64,000 bases of DNA, taken from Nostoc sp. NIES-4103 (lineage in GTDB: Bacteria > Cyanobacteriota > Cyanobacteriia > Cyanobacteriales > Nostocaceae). The stretch is from positions 804,607 to 868,606 of the forward strand of contig NZ_AP018288.1 in NCBI RefSeq assembly GCF_002368335.1. The letters run 5' to 3'. The notes beneath the pieces were generated by a model. It did not search any database. It was not told the DNA's origin and was given only the letters and a program-made list of their open reading frames with translations. The translations under genes were made by a program, and so were the position numbers. Below, in pieces: positions 33,655-43,946 of the stretch. The first letter of the stretch is position 1. Every line of letters starts with the position of its first letter.

Positions 33655-36408
33655 TCAAACAATGGTGAAGTTGCTAGCACTGAGGGAAACTCCACCTGTA
33701 ATCTGTGCTAATTGTTGCTGAATAAATCCACTGTCACTGCCATCAAGGTCAAAGTACAGTGCGCCAGTGGTATTATCAAAGATAAATCGTTGGGCGGTAG
33801 TGGTTGCGGCTGTGCCAAGGACAAACTGAGTCTCTAAAAGCGAACCTGCTGTTAAGCCACCACCAAAGCCATTAGCTGATACCTGAATCAAGTCTTTACT
33901 TGAATTGAAACTGTTAATAGTATCAACACCTTCCGATAAATTACTGTAAGCAAAGGTATCAATACCAGAAGAACTACCTGTTAAGATATCATTGCCATCC
34001 CCGCCATTGAGCAGGTTGTTGCCGTAACTATCGGACACAGATAAATAATCGTTGCCAGCACCACCCTTGAGGGTATCATTACCTGTACCGCCTCTGTTCA
34101 ATGCAAAGCCCCCAGAGAGGTAATCGTCACCATTTCCGCCGAGTATACTGTCATCCCGGTATGAACCGGTAATAGATAAAACCTCAATATTTTGGAAGTT
34201 AATTTGATAGTTGCCAGCTCTAATCGTGCCACTGGTAGTGGTTGAGTCAACAGTTGTGACAATTCCCCCTGAAACATAATCATAGGTGTAATCGACGGAT
34301 AAATAATCCTTACCCGTCCCACCATCTACTAGATTGTTACTGATACCGTACACAGATAAAGTATCGTCCCCTGCACCACCATTGAGGGTATCATCACCAG
34401 TGACCCCATCGAGGAAATCGTTGCCATTTCCCCCCAGTAAACTATCACCGTAGGCAGTACCACGGAAAGAAAAAGTTTCCATACTTTGGAAGTTAATCTG
34501 ATCACTGCCAGCAGTAATTGTGCCATTGGTTGTAGTTGAGTCTAGAGTTATGACAACTCCCGCCTGAGTACCGTAGAAAGTGCCTTCTAAATAATCCTTA
34601 CCCGTCCCACCATCTACTAGGCTGTTACTGATACCCGACAAAGTTAGAGCATCGTCGCCTGCACCACCCTTGATGGTGTCATCACCACCATAGCTTCCAT
34701 TGAGGGAATCGTTGCCATTTCCCCCCAATAAACTATCACTATAGCCAGTACCACGGATATCAAAACGCTCGATATTCTGGAAGTTAATTTGATAGTTACT
34801 ACCCGTAATTGTGCCATTGGTGGTGGTTGAGTCTAGAGTTACAACCATTCCCTCGTCGGTATAACTGAAGTTAAAAACAGTTAATCGATCGTTACCTGTC
34901 CCACCATCTAGGAAACTGTTACCAGAAGTAGAGTTTATAGTGAGAAAATCGTCACCAGCTCCGCCGTTAATTGTATCACTGCCACCACTGCCGCTGTCGA
35001 GCACATCATTGCCATTTCCCCCCAACAAACTATCACTCTTTGCTGTACCGTAGATTTCTAAGCGCTCGATATTCTGGAAGTTAATTTGATAGTTACCAGC
35101 CGTAATCGTGCCATTAGTGGTGGTTGAATCTAGAGTTGTGACGATTCCCTCTGTAGCATAGTAGTAATCGGCGGATAAAGAATCGTTACCTGTTCCCCCA
35201 TCTATTGTTTGAGTTATCAAAAAAGTTGGGTAAACACTATCATAAGACGCACGGATATCCAAGTCATCATCACCAGATCCACCATTGAGAGTACTACCAG
35301 CGATCGCCGAATTGAAATAATTTACTAAAAAATCATTACCATCGCCGCCATCTAGCAGATTTTTACCCGAACTAGATTGTATATCTACATATAAAGTATC
35401 GTCACCAGCGCCGCCATTGAGGGTATAACTGCCGCTGGAATATTCGATTCTTAAGTTATCATTGCCATCTCCACCAATCAGAACATTATTACCTCTGGAA
35501 TGCTGGGCACTCAAATAATCGTTCCCCTCTCCACCTTTGAGAGTATTATTGCCACTGGAATAGTCAGCAAAAAATCTGTCATTTCCGGAACCGCCATCAA
35601 GCAGATTATTTCCAGAGGAATTAGAAACATATAAGCCGTCATTACCAACCCCACCTTTGAGGGTATTGTTGCCCGTAGAATAGCTAGCATCAAGAACGTC
35701 ATTCCCTGAACCGCCATCAACCAGATTATTTCCAGAGGAATAATAAACATCTAAGGTGTCATTACCAACTCCACCTTTGAGGGTATTGTTGCCCGTAGAA
35801 TAGCTAGCATCAAGAACGTCATTCCCTGAACCGCCATCAAGAAGATTATTGAAAGAAGAATAAGAAACATCTAAGCTGTCATCACCAGCACCACCGCACA
35901 GACTGTTATTTCCTAAACTATCTTGGAGATAATCATTGCCATCGCCACCATCAAGCTTGTCATTTCCCGCTTCACCATAGATTGTGTCATCAAGAGCAAA
36001 ACCTCGAATACTATCATTACCATCTCCACCAGAGAGAATGTTACTGACAGAATTACCTATAATCCAGTTATTCAGTGAATTGCCGTTGCCGTTAATGGCT
36101 TTACCTGTGAGAGTCAGGTTTTCTAGATAAGCACCCAATGTCCAGTCAATAGAGGATTTGACTGTATCTACTCCGCCATAGTTACCACCCGAACCATTAT
36201 CTTCACTGACAATATCTCCACTGCTATCAACGATGTAAGTGTCGTTACCTAACCCACCAGATAAGCTATCGTTGCCAGTCCCACCATCTAAGGTGTCATT
36301 GCTACTATCTCCAATTAGTGTGTCATTACCACCCAAGCCAGAAATGTTGTCATTATAAATTGTGCCAATCAAGGTTTCTGGGTTATTTTTACCAATGATG
36401 TTAGCCAT
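33655..36408 (-). CDS. RTX-type calcium-binding repeat protein 1
   Basis: A 917-residue protein made almost entirely of GGxGNDxLx nonapeptides, which fold as Ca2+-binding beta rolls. Three other modules are interspersed: an N-terminal TYIVDSSGDIVSEDNG/LENLTLTG unit (about 60-130), four copies of a DSTTTNGTIT/INFQNIE unit, and a C-terminal domain (DTINSFNSSKDLIQVSANGF, then ALYFDLDGSDSGF) shared by all four paralogues. No signal peptide; proteins of this type usually leave by type I secretion through a C-terminal signal, so an extracellular location is inferred. Start ATG 36408 follows TTGGAGAAAAAT; a TTG reading of the first codon is rejected. Function (adhesin, surface layer, enzyme scaffold) unknown; no catalytic domain is seen. 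Confidence 0.88.
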   Translation of the reverse strand: MANIIGKNNPETLIGTIYNDNISGLGGNDTLIGDSSNDTLDGGTGNDSLSGGLGNDTYIVDSSGDIVSEDNGSGGNYGGVDTVKSSIDWTLGAYLENLTLTGKAINGNGNSLNNWIIGNSVSNILSGGDGNDSIRGFALDDTIYGEAGNDKLDGGDGNDYLQDSLGNNSLCGGAGDDSLDVSYSSFNNLLDGGSGNDVLDASYSTGNNTLKGGVGNDTLDVYYSSGNNLVDGGSGNDVLDASYSTGNNTLKGGVGNDGLYVSNSSGNNLLDGGSGNDRFFADYSSGNNTLKGGEGNDYLSAQHSRGNNVLIGGDGNDNLRIEYSSGSYTLNGGAGDDTLYVDIQSSSGKNLLDGGDGNDFLVNYFNSAIAGSTLNGGSGDDDLDIRASYDSVYPTFLITQTIDGGTGNDSLSADYYYATEGIVTTLDSTTTNGTITAGNYQINFQNIERLEIYGTAKSDSLLGGNGNDVLDSGSGGSDTINGGAGDDFLTINSTSGNSFLDGGTGNDRLTVFNFSYTDEGMVVTLDSTTTNGTITGSNYQINFQNIERFDIRGTGYSDSLLGGNGNDSLNGSYGGDDTIKGGAGDDALTLSGISNSLVDGGTGKDYLEGTFYGTQAGVVITLDSTTTNGTITAGSDQINFQSMETFSFRGTAYGDSLLGGNGNDFLDGVTGDDTLNGGAGDDTLSVYGISNNLVDGGTGKDYLSVDYTYDYVSGGIVTTVDSTTTSGTIRAGNYQINFQNIEVLSITGSYRDDSILGGNGDDYLSGGFALNRGGTGNDTLKGGAGNDYLSVSDSYGNNLLNGGDGNDILTGSSSGIDTFAYSNLSEGVDTINSFNSSKDLIQVSANGFGGGLTAGSLLETQFVLGTAATTTAQRFIFDNTTGALYFDLDGSDSGFIQQQLAQITGGVSLSASNFTIV

Positions 36409-36630
36409 ATTTTTCTCCAATTAAATGAGAGTGAATATTGCATTGAAACTTGTTGCGCGTCACAGCCAGAAAAACTCTTGACGCTAATAACTTTTGCACT
36501 TTGACAAGATGTTTATTCCAGTTGAGAAAAAACAGGTAAATTACAATCTTTCATAGCCTTTTGTTGATTAGTGATTGTGTGTTAGTTTTGCAAACTGCGT
36601 AAGTTCAGCAAATACTCAGGCCATTAATTA

Positions 36631-36773
36631 AGCTGTTACGCATTTAAGTTGCGTAGTTACTCATGAGGGTTGTCCAGAGTCAAGAGTCAAAAGTCCAAGT
36701 TCAACCTTGACTCTGGACTGTTGACCCTTGACGACCTAAACAACCAAATATGCAATTTAGACGCGCATCAGCT
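36631..36773. mobile_element. 143-bp MITE with TA flanks
   Basis: Imperfect terminal inverted repeats: left AGCTGTTACGCATTTAAGTT and right (reverse complement) AGCTGATGCGCGTCTAAATT. It is flanked by TA on both sides, whereas the corresponding sites in the two sister intergenic copies have a single TA. The middle holds facing AGAGTCA-type heptamers. No coding capacity. Confidence 0.8.
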
Positions 36774-36780
36774 TATCCAG

Positions 36781-36862
36781 TTTTGTAGAGTGTGAAGTGC
36801 AAAAGAGAGAACGCAGATTTATCAGATGGTGTCTTTACCTTTGCTCTCACACACTCTACAAA
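36781..36862 (-). terminator. Long inverted repeat after RTX gene 2
   Basis: TTTGTAGAGTGTG and CACACTCTACAAA, 13 bases each, about 55 bases apart with some inner pairing. The same structure follows RTX genes 3 and 4 (41234-41315, 43833-43915). Possible terminator or mRNA 3' stabiliser. Confidence 0.55.
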
Positions 36863-36893
36863 TTAGATATTCTTAGGCTTAGAAATCCCGAAC

Positions 36894-39800
36894 TCAAACA
36901 ATGGTGAAGTTGCTAGCACTGAGAGAAACTCCACCTGTAATCTGTGCTAATTGTTGCTGAATAAATCCACTGTCACTGCCATCAAGGTCAAAATACAGTG
37001 CCCCAGTGGTATTATCGTAGACAAATCGTTGAGCGCTGGTGCTTGCAGCTGTGCCAAGGACAAATTGAGTTTCTGATAGTGAACCTGCTACTAAGCCACC
37101 GCCAAAGCCATTAGCTGATACCTGAATCAAGTCTTGACTTGAATCGAAGTTGTTAATCGTATCAAATCCTTCAGTATAACTACTGTAAGCAAAGGTATCA
37201 ATACTATAACTACCTGTCAAGATATCATTGCCATCGCCGCCATTGAACAGGCTGTTGGCGCTATTATAATCGTCCGCATATAGCCTATCGTTGCCAGCAC
37301 CACCATTGAGGGTATTATTGCCGTAGGAAGAGACATATATATAATCATTGCCATCCCCGGCATCTAGCAGATAGTTACCTCCGCCGAACGCAGATAGACT
37401 ATCGTCTCCAGCACCACCGTTGATGGTATCATTACCTCCATAGCTGGTACTGAGATTATCGTTGCCATTTCCCCCCAGTAGACTATCAGTGTAGCGTGTA
37501 CCTTCGATTCTGAAACTCTCGATATTCTGGAAGCTAACCTGAAAGTTGCCCCCCGTAATTGTGCCATTGGTAGTGGTTGAGTCTAGAGTTACAACGATTC
37601 CCTCAGTAGCATTGTAGTAAAGAGCAGTTAATTGATCATTACCTACCCCACCATCTAGGAAACTGTTACCGGAAGTAGAGGATGTACCTACAACATCATC
37701 GCCAGCACCACCGTTAATTGTATCACTGCCACCACTGCCACCATTGAGGGAATCATTGCCATTTCCCCCCGTTAAACTCTCACTATAAACTGTACCGGAG
37801 ATAGACAAAGCCTCGATATTCTGGAAGTTAATTTGATAGTTGCCAGTTGTAATCGTGCCATTAGTGGTGGTTGAGTCTAGATTTATGACGATTCCCTCTG
37901 TAGCATAATAGTAACTGGCAGATAAAGAATCGTTACCTGTCCCCCCATCTACTGTTTGAGTTATCAAAGAAGTCGGGTAAACACTACCATAAGCAATCGA
38001 GATACCTAAGTAATCATCACCAGATCCACCATTGAGAGTACTAGCGCCAATCTCAGAACTGAAAAAAGTTGATAGACGATCATTACCATCACCGCCATCG
38101 AGCAAATTGTTGCCTGAACTAGATCCCGTAGATAAGGTATCGTCCCCAGCGCCCCCATTGAGGGTATTATTGCCGGTAGAAGAATTGACTTGTAACTCGT
38201 CATTACCATCTCCGCCGTCCAGTATACCAGAACCAAGGTATGTATACAGAGTATCATCACCTGCTCCGCCGCTAATCGTATCATTGCCACCATTGCCCCC
38301 ATTAAGGGAATCACTGCCATTTCCCCCTAGTAAACTATCACTGTATTCTGTACCGTCGATAGAGAAAGCTTCGATATTCTGGAAATTAATTACAGAGTTG
38401 CCAGCTGCGATCGTGCCATTAGTAGTCGTTGGATCTAGAGTGGTGATAATTCCCTGATCAAGATCAAGATAGTAGTAGTGGGCAGATAAATAATCGTTAC
38501 CTGCGCCGCCATCTACTGTCTGAGTTTCTATATCAGCAAAGATTTCAAAGTAATCATTGCCATCCCCACCATTAAAGGTGTTACTGCCGGAAAAATCTAT
38601 GGCATAAAAGTAATCATTTCCTGAACCGCCATTCAGGGTATTATTACCGCTAGTAGAGAGAATTTCTAGGGAATCATTTCCTGAACCGCCATCAAGCAGA
38701 TTATTTCCAGAAGAATAAGAAAATATTAATCGATCATCGCCTGCTTCACCGTAGAGACTGTCATTTCCTTCGCTTTCTTGGAAAAAATCATTGCCATCAC
38801 CACCGAAAAGCTGATCGTCTCCTGCATCTCCATAGATATAGTCTGCTTCAGCTTCACCTTTGATTGTGTCATTGCCATCTCCACCTGATAAGGTGTTATT
38901 GCCAGGACTACCAATAATCAAGTTATTCAGTGCATTGCCGTTGCCATTGCCATTAAAGGTTGCTGTACTTGTGAGAATCAGGTTTTCTAGATAATCACCC
39001 AATGTCCAGCTTACAGATGACTGGACTGTATCAATTCCACCGGCATCACCACCATTACCATCATCTTCACTGACAACATCTCCCCTGCTGTCAACGATGT
39101 AAGTATCGTTACCAGCGCCACCAAATAAGCTATCATTGCCAGGACCACCATCTAATGTGTTGTCGCCACTATCGCCATATAGTGTGTCATCACCCTCATT
39201 ACCTACGATTTGCAAATCATAAATAATAAAATTGTTAGCGCTGAGGGAAACTCCACCTGTAATCTGTGCTAATTGTTGCTGAGTAAATCCACTGTCACTG
39301 CCATCAAGGTCAAAATACAGTGCGCCAGTGGTATTATCGTAGACAAATCGTTGAGCGCTGGTGCTTGCGGCTGTGCCAAGGACAAATTGAGTTTCTGATA
39401 GTGAACCTGCTACTAAGCCACCACCAAAACCATTAGCTGATACCTGAATCAAGTCTTGACTCGAATTGAAGTTGTTGATGGTATCAACACCTTCAGTAAA
39501 ACTACTATAAACAAAAGTATCAACACCAGAACCACCAGTCAACACATCATTGCCATCTCCCCCATTGAGTAGGTTGTTGCCGTAACTATCGTACACAGAT
39601 AAAGTATCGTTGCCAGCACCACCCTTGAGGGTATCATCACCGCCATAGCTACCGTAGCTTCCATCGCCACCAGCGAGGTAATCATTACCATCTCCGCCGA
39701 CTAAACTATCAGCGTAGCTTGAACCAGTGATAGATAAAGCCTCAATATTCTGGAAGTTAACGTTGCCAATGGTGCCACTGGTGGTAGTTGAATCTAAAGT

Positions 39801-41006
39801 AATGAGAATTGGGCCGGAATAGCTAGGAGTTCCGTAAAAATCTAAGCCGTAATTGGCAGATAAGCGATCGCTACCTGTCCCACCATCGACTAACACTATT
39901 TCAGTATAAGAAGCGGGATAGTACAGTTCTATGAAATCGTTACCTGCGCCACCCTTGATGGTATCATTACCACCTCCGCCACCAGAGAGGTAATCGTTAC
40001 CATTTCCCCCCACTATACTGTCACTGTATTCTGTACCAAAGATAGAAAAACGCTCGATATTCTGGAAGATGATCGCAGAGTTGCCAACTGTAATCGTGCC
40101 ATTAGTGGTGGTTGAGTCTAAAGTTGTGACTATTCCCTCTCCAGCAACAACATATCGGTACCAGGCGTTTAAAGTATCGTTACCCGTTCCGCCATCTACT
40201 GTCAAAGTTTCTCCAAGATAAGGACTAGGAGGGTAGTAGACATTAAAGTAATCATTGCCATTCCCACCATCTAGCAGACTGTCACCGGAACTATAATAGT
40301 CATACAACCCCCCAAGAAATAATCCCGGAGCTTCTATATAATCATCACCTGCACCACCCCTGATGGTATCATTACCACCATAGCCCCCACGAAGGGTATC
40401 GTTGCCATTTCCCCCCACTAAACTATCACTGTACTCAGTACCGTAGATTTCTAAGCGCTCAATATTCTGGAAGCTAATTACAGAGTTGCCAGCTGTTATC
40501 GTGCCATTGGTGGTTGAGTCAACAGTTGTGACAATTCCCTCCGTAGCAGAAGCGTAATTGACAGATAAGTAATCGCTACCTGCGCCGCCATCTACCGTGA
40601 TCTTTGCACCAGTGGTGGATATCAAAATCAAATCATTGCCACTACCGCCATTGAGGGTATTACTGCCAGAAACATTGTACGCATTTAAGGTATCGTCCCC
40701 AGCTCCACCTTTGAGGGTATTATTACCACTTGAATCGCTAGCATTAAGATAATCGTTACCTGAACCGCCATCGAGCAGATTATTGAAAGAAGAATAAGAA
40801 ACATCTAAGGTATCATCGCCAGCACCACCGCACAGACTGTTATTTCCTAAACTATCTTGGAGATAATCATTGCCATTGCCACCATCAAGTTTGTCATTTC
40901 CTGCCTCTCCATAAATTGTGTCATCACCACCCAAGCCTTTGATGTTGTCATTATCAATTGTGCCATTCAAGGTTTCTGAGTTATTTTTACCAATGATGTT
41001 AGCCAT
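36894..41006 (-). CDS. RTX-type calcium-binding repeat protein 2, fused double unit
   Basis: A 1370-residue paralogue. It contains two complete C-terminal domains: one internal, ending LAQITGGVSLSANNFII at about residue 590, and one at the end. The internal one continues without a stop into YDLQIVGNEGDDTLYGDSGDN and a second N-terminal-like TYIVDSRGDVVSEDDG unit, so the gene looks like two ancestral genes joined in frame. The first half lacks the TYIVDS/LENLTL module that follows the start in the other paralogues. Six TTNGTIT/INFQNIE units and dozens of GGxGND repeats. No signal peptide. Start ATG 41006 has the same GGAGAAAAAT leader as its neighbours. Whether it is one long secreted protein or is processed is unknown. 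Confidence 0.87.
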   Translation of the reverse strand: MANIIGKNNSETLNGTIDNDNIKGLGGDDTIYGEAGNDKLDGGNGNDYLQDSLGNNSLCGGAGDDTLDVSYSSFNNLLDGGSGNDYLNASDSSGNNTLKGGAGDDTLNAYNVSGSNTLNGGSGNDLILISTTGAKITVDGGAGSDYLSVNYASATEGIVTTVDSTTNGTITAGNSVISFQNIERLEIYGTEYSDSLVGGNGNDTLRGGYGGNDTIRGGAGDDYIEAPGLFLGGLYDYYSSGDSLLDGGNGNDYFNVYYPPSPYLGETLTVDGGTGNDTLNAWYRYVVAGEGIVTTLDSTTTNGTITVGNSAIIFQNIERFSIFGTEYSDSIVGGNGNDYLSGGGGGNDTIKGGAGNDFIELYYPASYTEIVLVDGGTGSDRLSANYGLDFYGTPSYSGPILITLDSTTTSGTIGNVNFQNIEALSITGSSYADSLVGGDGNDYLAGGDGSYGSYGGDDTLKGGAGNDTLSVYDSYGNNLLNGGDGNDVLTGGSGVDTFVYSSFTEGVDTINNFNSSQDLIQVSANGFGGGLVAGSLSETQFVLGTAASTSAQRFVYDNTTGALYFDLDGSDSGFTQQQLAQITGGVSLSANNFIIYDLQIVGNEGDDTLYGDSGDNTLDGGPGNDSLFGGAGNDTYIVDSRGDVVSEDDGNGGDAGGIDTVQSSVSWTLGDYLENLILTSTATFNGNGNGNALNNLIIGSPGNNTLSGGDGNDTIKGEAEADYIYGDAGDDQLFGGDGNDFFQESEGNDSLYGEAGDDRLIFSYSSGNNLLDGGSGNDSLEILSTSGNNTLNGGSGNDYFYAIDFSGSNTFNGGDGNDYFEIFADIETQTVDGGAGNDYLSAHYYYLDLDQGIITTLDPTTTNGTIAAGNSVINFQNIEAFSIDGTEYSDSLLGGNGSDSLNGGNGGNDTISGGAGDDTLYTYLGSGILDGGDGNDELQVNSSTGNNTLNGGAGDDTLSTGSSSGNNLLDGGDGNDRLSTFFSSEIGASTLNGGSGDDYLGISIAYGSVYPTSLITQTVDGGTGNDSLSASYYYATEGIVINLDSTTTNGTITTGNYQINFQNIEALSISGTVYSESLTGGNGNDSLNGGSGGSDTINGGAGDDVVGTSSTSGNSFLDGGVGNDQLTALYYNATEGIVVTLDSTTTNGTITGGNFQVSFQNIESFRIEGTRYTDSLLGGNGNDNLSTSYGGNDTINGGAGDDSLSAFGGGNYLLDAGDGNDYIYVSSYGNNTLNGGAGNDRLYADDYNSANSLFNGGDGNDILTGSYSIDTFAYSSYTEGFDTINNFDSSQDLIQVSANGFGGGLVAGSLSETQFVLGTAASTSAQRFVYDNTTGALYFDLDGSDSGFIQQQLAQITGGVSLSASNFTIV

Positions 41007-41346
41007 ATTTTTCTCCAATTAAATGAGAGTGAATATTGCATTGAAACTTGTTGCGCGTCACAGCCAGAAAAACTCTTGACGCTAATAACTTTTGCACTTT
41101 GACAAGATGTTTATTCCAGTTGAGAAAAAACAGGTAAATTACAAACTTTCATAGCCTTTTGTTGATTAGTGATTGTGTTTTAGTTTTGCAAAATGCGTGA
41201 GTTCAGCAAATACTCAGGCAATTAATTATCCAGTTTTGTAGAGTGTGAAGTGCAAAAGAGAGAACGCAGATTTATTAGATGGTGTCTTTACCTTTGCTCT
41301 CACACACTCTACAAATTAGATATTCTTGGGCTTAGAAGTCCCGAAC
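41007..41346. other. RTX intergenic repeat copy 2
   Basis: About 340 bases, nearly the same as copies 1 and 3: a conserved leader (AATATTGCATTGAAACTTGT at about 41031) and a trailer with the TTTGTAGAGTGTG inverted repeat. No gene. It has the empty TA site for the element found in copy 1. Confidence 0.8.
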
Positions 41347-43605
41347 TCAAACAATGGTGAAGTTGCTAGCACTGAGAGAAACTCCACCTGTAATCTGTGC
41401 TAATTGTTGCTGAGCAAATCCACTGTCACTGCCATCAAGGTCAAAATACAGTGCGCCAGTGGTATTATCGTAGACAAATCGTTGAGCGCTGGTGCTTGCG
41501 GCTGTGCCAAGGACAAATTGACTTTGTGATAGCGAACCTGCTACTAAGCCACCACCAAAACCATTAGCTGATACCTGAATCAAGTCTTGACTTGAATTAA
41601 AGTTGTTGATGGTATCAACGCCTTCAGTGTAATTATTGTAAATAAAGCTATCAACGCCATCAGCACCAATCAACACATCATTACCTTCACCGCCGATGAG
41701 CAGGTTGTTACCCTCAGTGGCATATGCAGATAACGTATCGTCGCCCGCACCACCATTAAGGGTATCATCGCCTTCATATTTTCCGAAATTTCCATCGCCT
41801 CCAGAGAGGTAATCATTGCCATTTCCCCCTAGTAAACTATCACTAGTTTGTGCTGAAGCAATAATAGACAAAGCCTCGATATTCTGGAAGTTAATGACAT
41901 ACGTGTCCATTGTAATGGTGCCATTGGTAGTACTTGAGTCTAAAGTTGTGACAACTCCCTCTGGAATATAAGAGTAACGGACGAATAAATAATCATTACC
42001 CGTCCCACCATCTACTAGACTGTTACTCATACCCTCTATAGACAAAGTATCGTCACCTGCACCACCATTGAGGGTATGATTTGTGCTCTGATCAGCAGTG
42101 TATAATGTTAGTACATCATTGCCATCGCCACCATCCAGCAGATCTTCACCCACATTCCCAAAGGAAAAGGGGAAATTATTAGCAAATAAAGTATCGTCAC
42201 CTGCGCCGCCGATGATAGTATCTTCACCAGTTAGGCCGCCTTCTAGGTAATCGTTACCATTTCCACCGAGTAGACTATCATTGAATTCACTACCGTAGAT
42301 TATCAAAGCCTCGATATTTTGGAAGTTAATCTGATAGTTACCACCCCTAATAGAACCAGACGTAGTTGTTGGATCTAAAGTTGTGACGACTCCATTCCTA
42401 CCAAACGGGAAGTCAGCAGCAAACCTGTAGTTAGCAGTTAAAGAATCGTTACCTGTGCCGCCATCTACTGATACAGTTACTAAGTTGCTCAGACTAGTGT
42501 AATCATAAAAGGGAAAGATTATGAAGTTATCATTGCCATCGCCGCCAGATAGGTTAGCGAAACCATAACTACCATCTAGAGTATCATCGCCTGCCCCGCC
42601 ATTGAGAGTATTACTGCCGCCATATGTAAACGTTAAGTAATCATTGCCATCGCCGCCATCCAGGATGTTACCAGAACTAGAGAACGCATCTAAAGTATCG
42701 TTGCCTGAGCCGCCATAGAAGGTATTGTTGCCATCAATGGAATTTAACTGTAAAAAATCGTCGCCTGAGCCGCCATAGAAGGTATTGTTGCCATAAAGCG
42801 AGTATGCGATTAATCTATCGTTACCTAAGCCGCCATCTATGGTATTGTTGCCGCTAGAGTTACCAATCTCTAAGTAATCATTGCCATCTTGTCCACTCAG
42901 AACATTATTCCCTGTAGAGATGCTGTTATAATTTGAGGAGGCATATAAACTATCATCTCCAGATCCACCTTTGAGGGTATTGTTGCCCGTAGAATAGTTA
43001 GCATTAAGAGTGTCATTCCCTGAACCGCCATCGAGCAGATTATTTCCAGAAGAATAAGAAACATCTAAGGTATCATCGCCAGCACCACCGCACAGACTGT
43101 TATTTCCTAAACGATCTTGGAGAAAATCATTGCCATCGCCACCATCAAGTTTGTCGTTTCCCGCTTCTCCGTAGATTCCGTCATTTCCAGCAAAACCTCG
43201 AATACTGTCATTACCATCTCCACCAAAGAGAACGTTACTGGCAGAATTACCTAAAATCCAGTTATTCAGAGCATTGCCGTTGCCGATAGTAGCTGTTGTA
43301 CCTGTGAGAGTCAGGTTTTCTAGATAAGCACCCAATGTCCAGTCAATAGAGGATTTGACTGTATCAACTCCGCCATAGTTACCACCCGAACCATTATCTT
43401 CACTGACAATATCTCCCCTGCTATCAACGATGTAAGTGTCGTTACCTGAACCACCAGATAAGGTATCGTTACCAGTACCACCATCTAAGGTATCGTTGCC
43501 ACTATCTCCAATTAGTGTGTCATTACCACCTAAGCCTTTGATGTTGTCATTATAAATTGTGCCAGTCAAGGTTTCTGGTTGATTAATACCAATGATAGTT
43601 GCCAT
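41347..43605 (-). CDS. RTX-type calcium-binding repeat protein 3
   Basis: A 752-residue paralogue, the shortest of the set. Order: short start (ATIIGINQPETLTGTIYND), GGxGND repeats, TYIVDSRGDIVSEDNG/LENLTLTG unit, long stretch of SSGNNLLDGGSGND-type 20-residue units, two TTNGTIT/INFQNIE units and the common C-terminal domain ending SLSASNFTIV. Start ATG 43605. No enzyme motif. Probably secreted like the others. The N-terminus matches that of protein 4 better than those of proteins 1 and 2, suggesting two sub-pairs. Confidence 0.88.
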   Translation of the reverse strand: MATIIGINQPETLTGTIYNDNIKGLGGNDTLIGDSGNDTLDGGTGNDTLSGGSGNDTYIVDSRGDIVSEDNGSGGNYGGVDTVKSSIDWTLGAYLENLTLTGTTATIGNGNALNNWILGNSASNVLFGGDGNDSIRGFAGNDGIYGEAGNDKLDGGDGNDFLQDRLGNNSLCGGAGDDTLDVSYSSGNNLLDGGSGNDTLNANYSTGNNTLKGGSGDDSLYASSNYNSISTGNNVLSGQDGNDYLEIGNSSGNNTIDGGLGNDRLIAYSLYGNNTFYGGSGDDFLQLNSIDGNNTFYGGSGNDTLDAFSSSGNILDGGDGNDYLTFTYGGSNTLNGGAGDDTLDGSYGFANLSGGDGNDNFIIFPFYDYTSLSNLVTVSVDGGTGNDSLTANYRFAADFPFGRNGVVTTLDPTTTSGSIRGGNYQINFQNIEALIIYGSEFNDSLLGGNGNDYLEGGLTGEDTIIGGAGDDTLFANNFPFSFGNVGEDLLDGGDGNDVLTLYTADQSTNHTLNGGAGDDTLSIEGMSNSLVDGGTGNDYLFVRYSYIPEGVVTTLDSSTTNGTITMDTYVINFQNIEALSIIASAQTSDSLLGGNGNDYLSGGDGNFGKYEGDDTLNGGAGDDTLSAYATEGNNLLIGGEGNDVLIGADGVDSFIYNNYTEGVDTINNFNSSQDLIQVSANGFGGGLVAGSLSQSQFVLGTAASTSAQRFVYDNTTGALYFDLDGSDSGFAQQQLAQITGGVSLSASNFTIV

Positions 43606-43946
43606 ATTTTTCTCCAATTAAATGAGAGTGAATATTGCATTGAAACTTGTTGCGCGTCACAGCCAGAAAAACTCTTGACGCTACTAAGTTTTGCACTTTG
43701 ACAAGATGTTTATTCCAGTTGAGAAAAAACAGGTAAATTACAAAGTTTCATAGCCTTTTGTTGATCAGTGATTGTGTGTTAGTTTTGCAAAATGCGTGAG
43801 TTCAGCAAATACTCAGGCAATCAATTATTCAGTTTTGTCGAGTGTGAAGTGCAAGCAGCCATAACGCAGATTTATCAGATGGTGCGATCGCCTTCACTCT
43901 CACACACTCTACAAATTAGATATTCTTAGACTTAGAAGTCCCGAAC
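43606..43946. other. RTX intergenic repeat copy 3
   Basis: Third copy of the conserved leader and trailer sequences, slightly more diverged (TTTTGTCGAGTGTG left arm and a GCGATCGCC inside the loop). No gene. Confidence 0.75.

Larger units (their letters stand above)
36409..36893. other. RTX intergenic repeat copy 1 with inserted element
   Basis: The leader part (36409-36628) and trailer part (36776-36893) are near-identical to the gaps at 41007-41346 and 43606-43946. The difference is the inserted element at 36631-36773. No gene. Confidence 0.8.
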
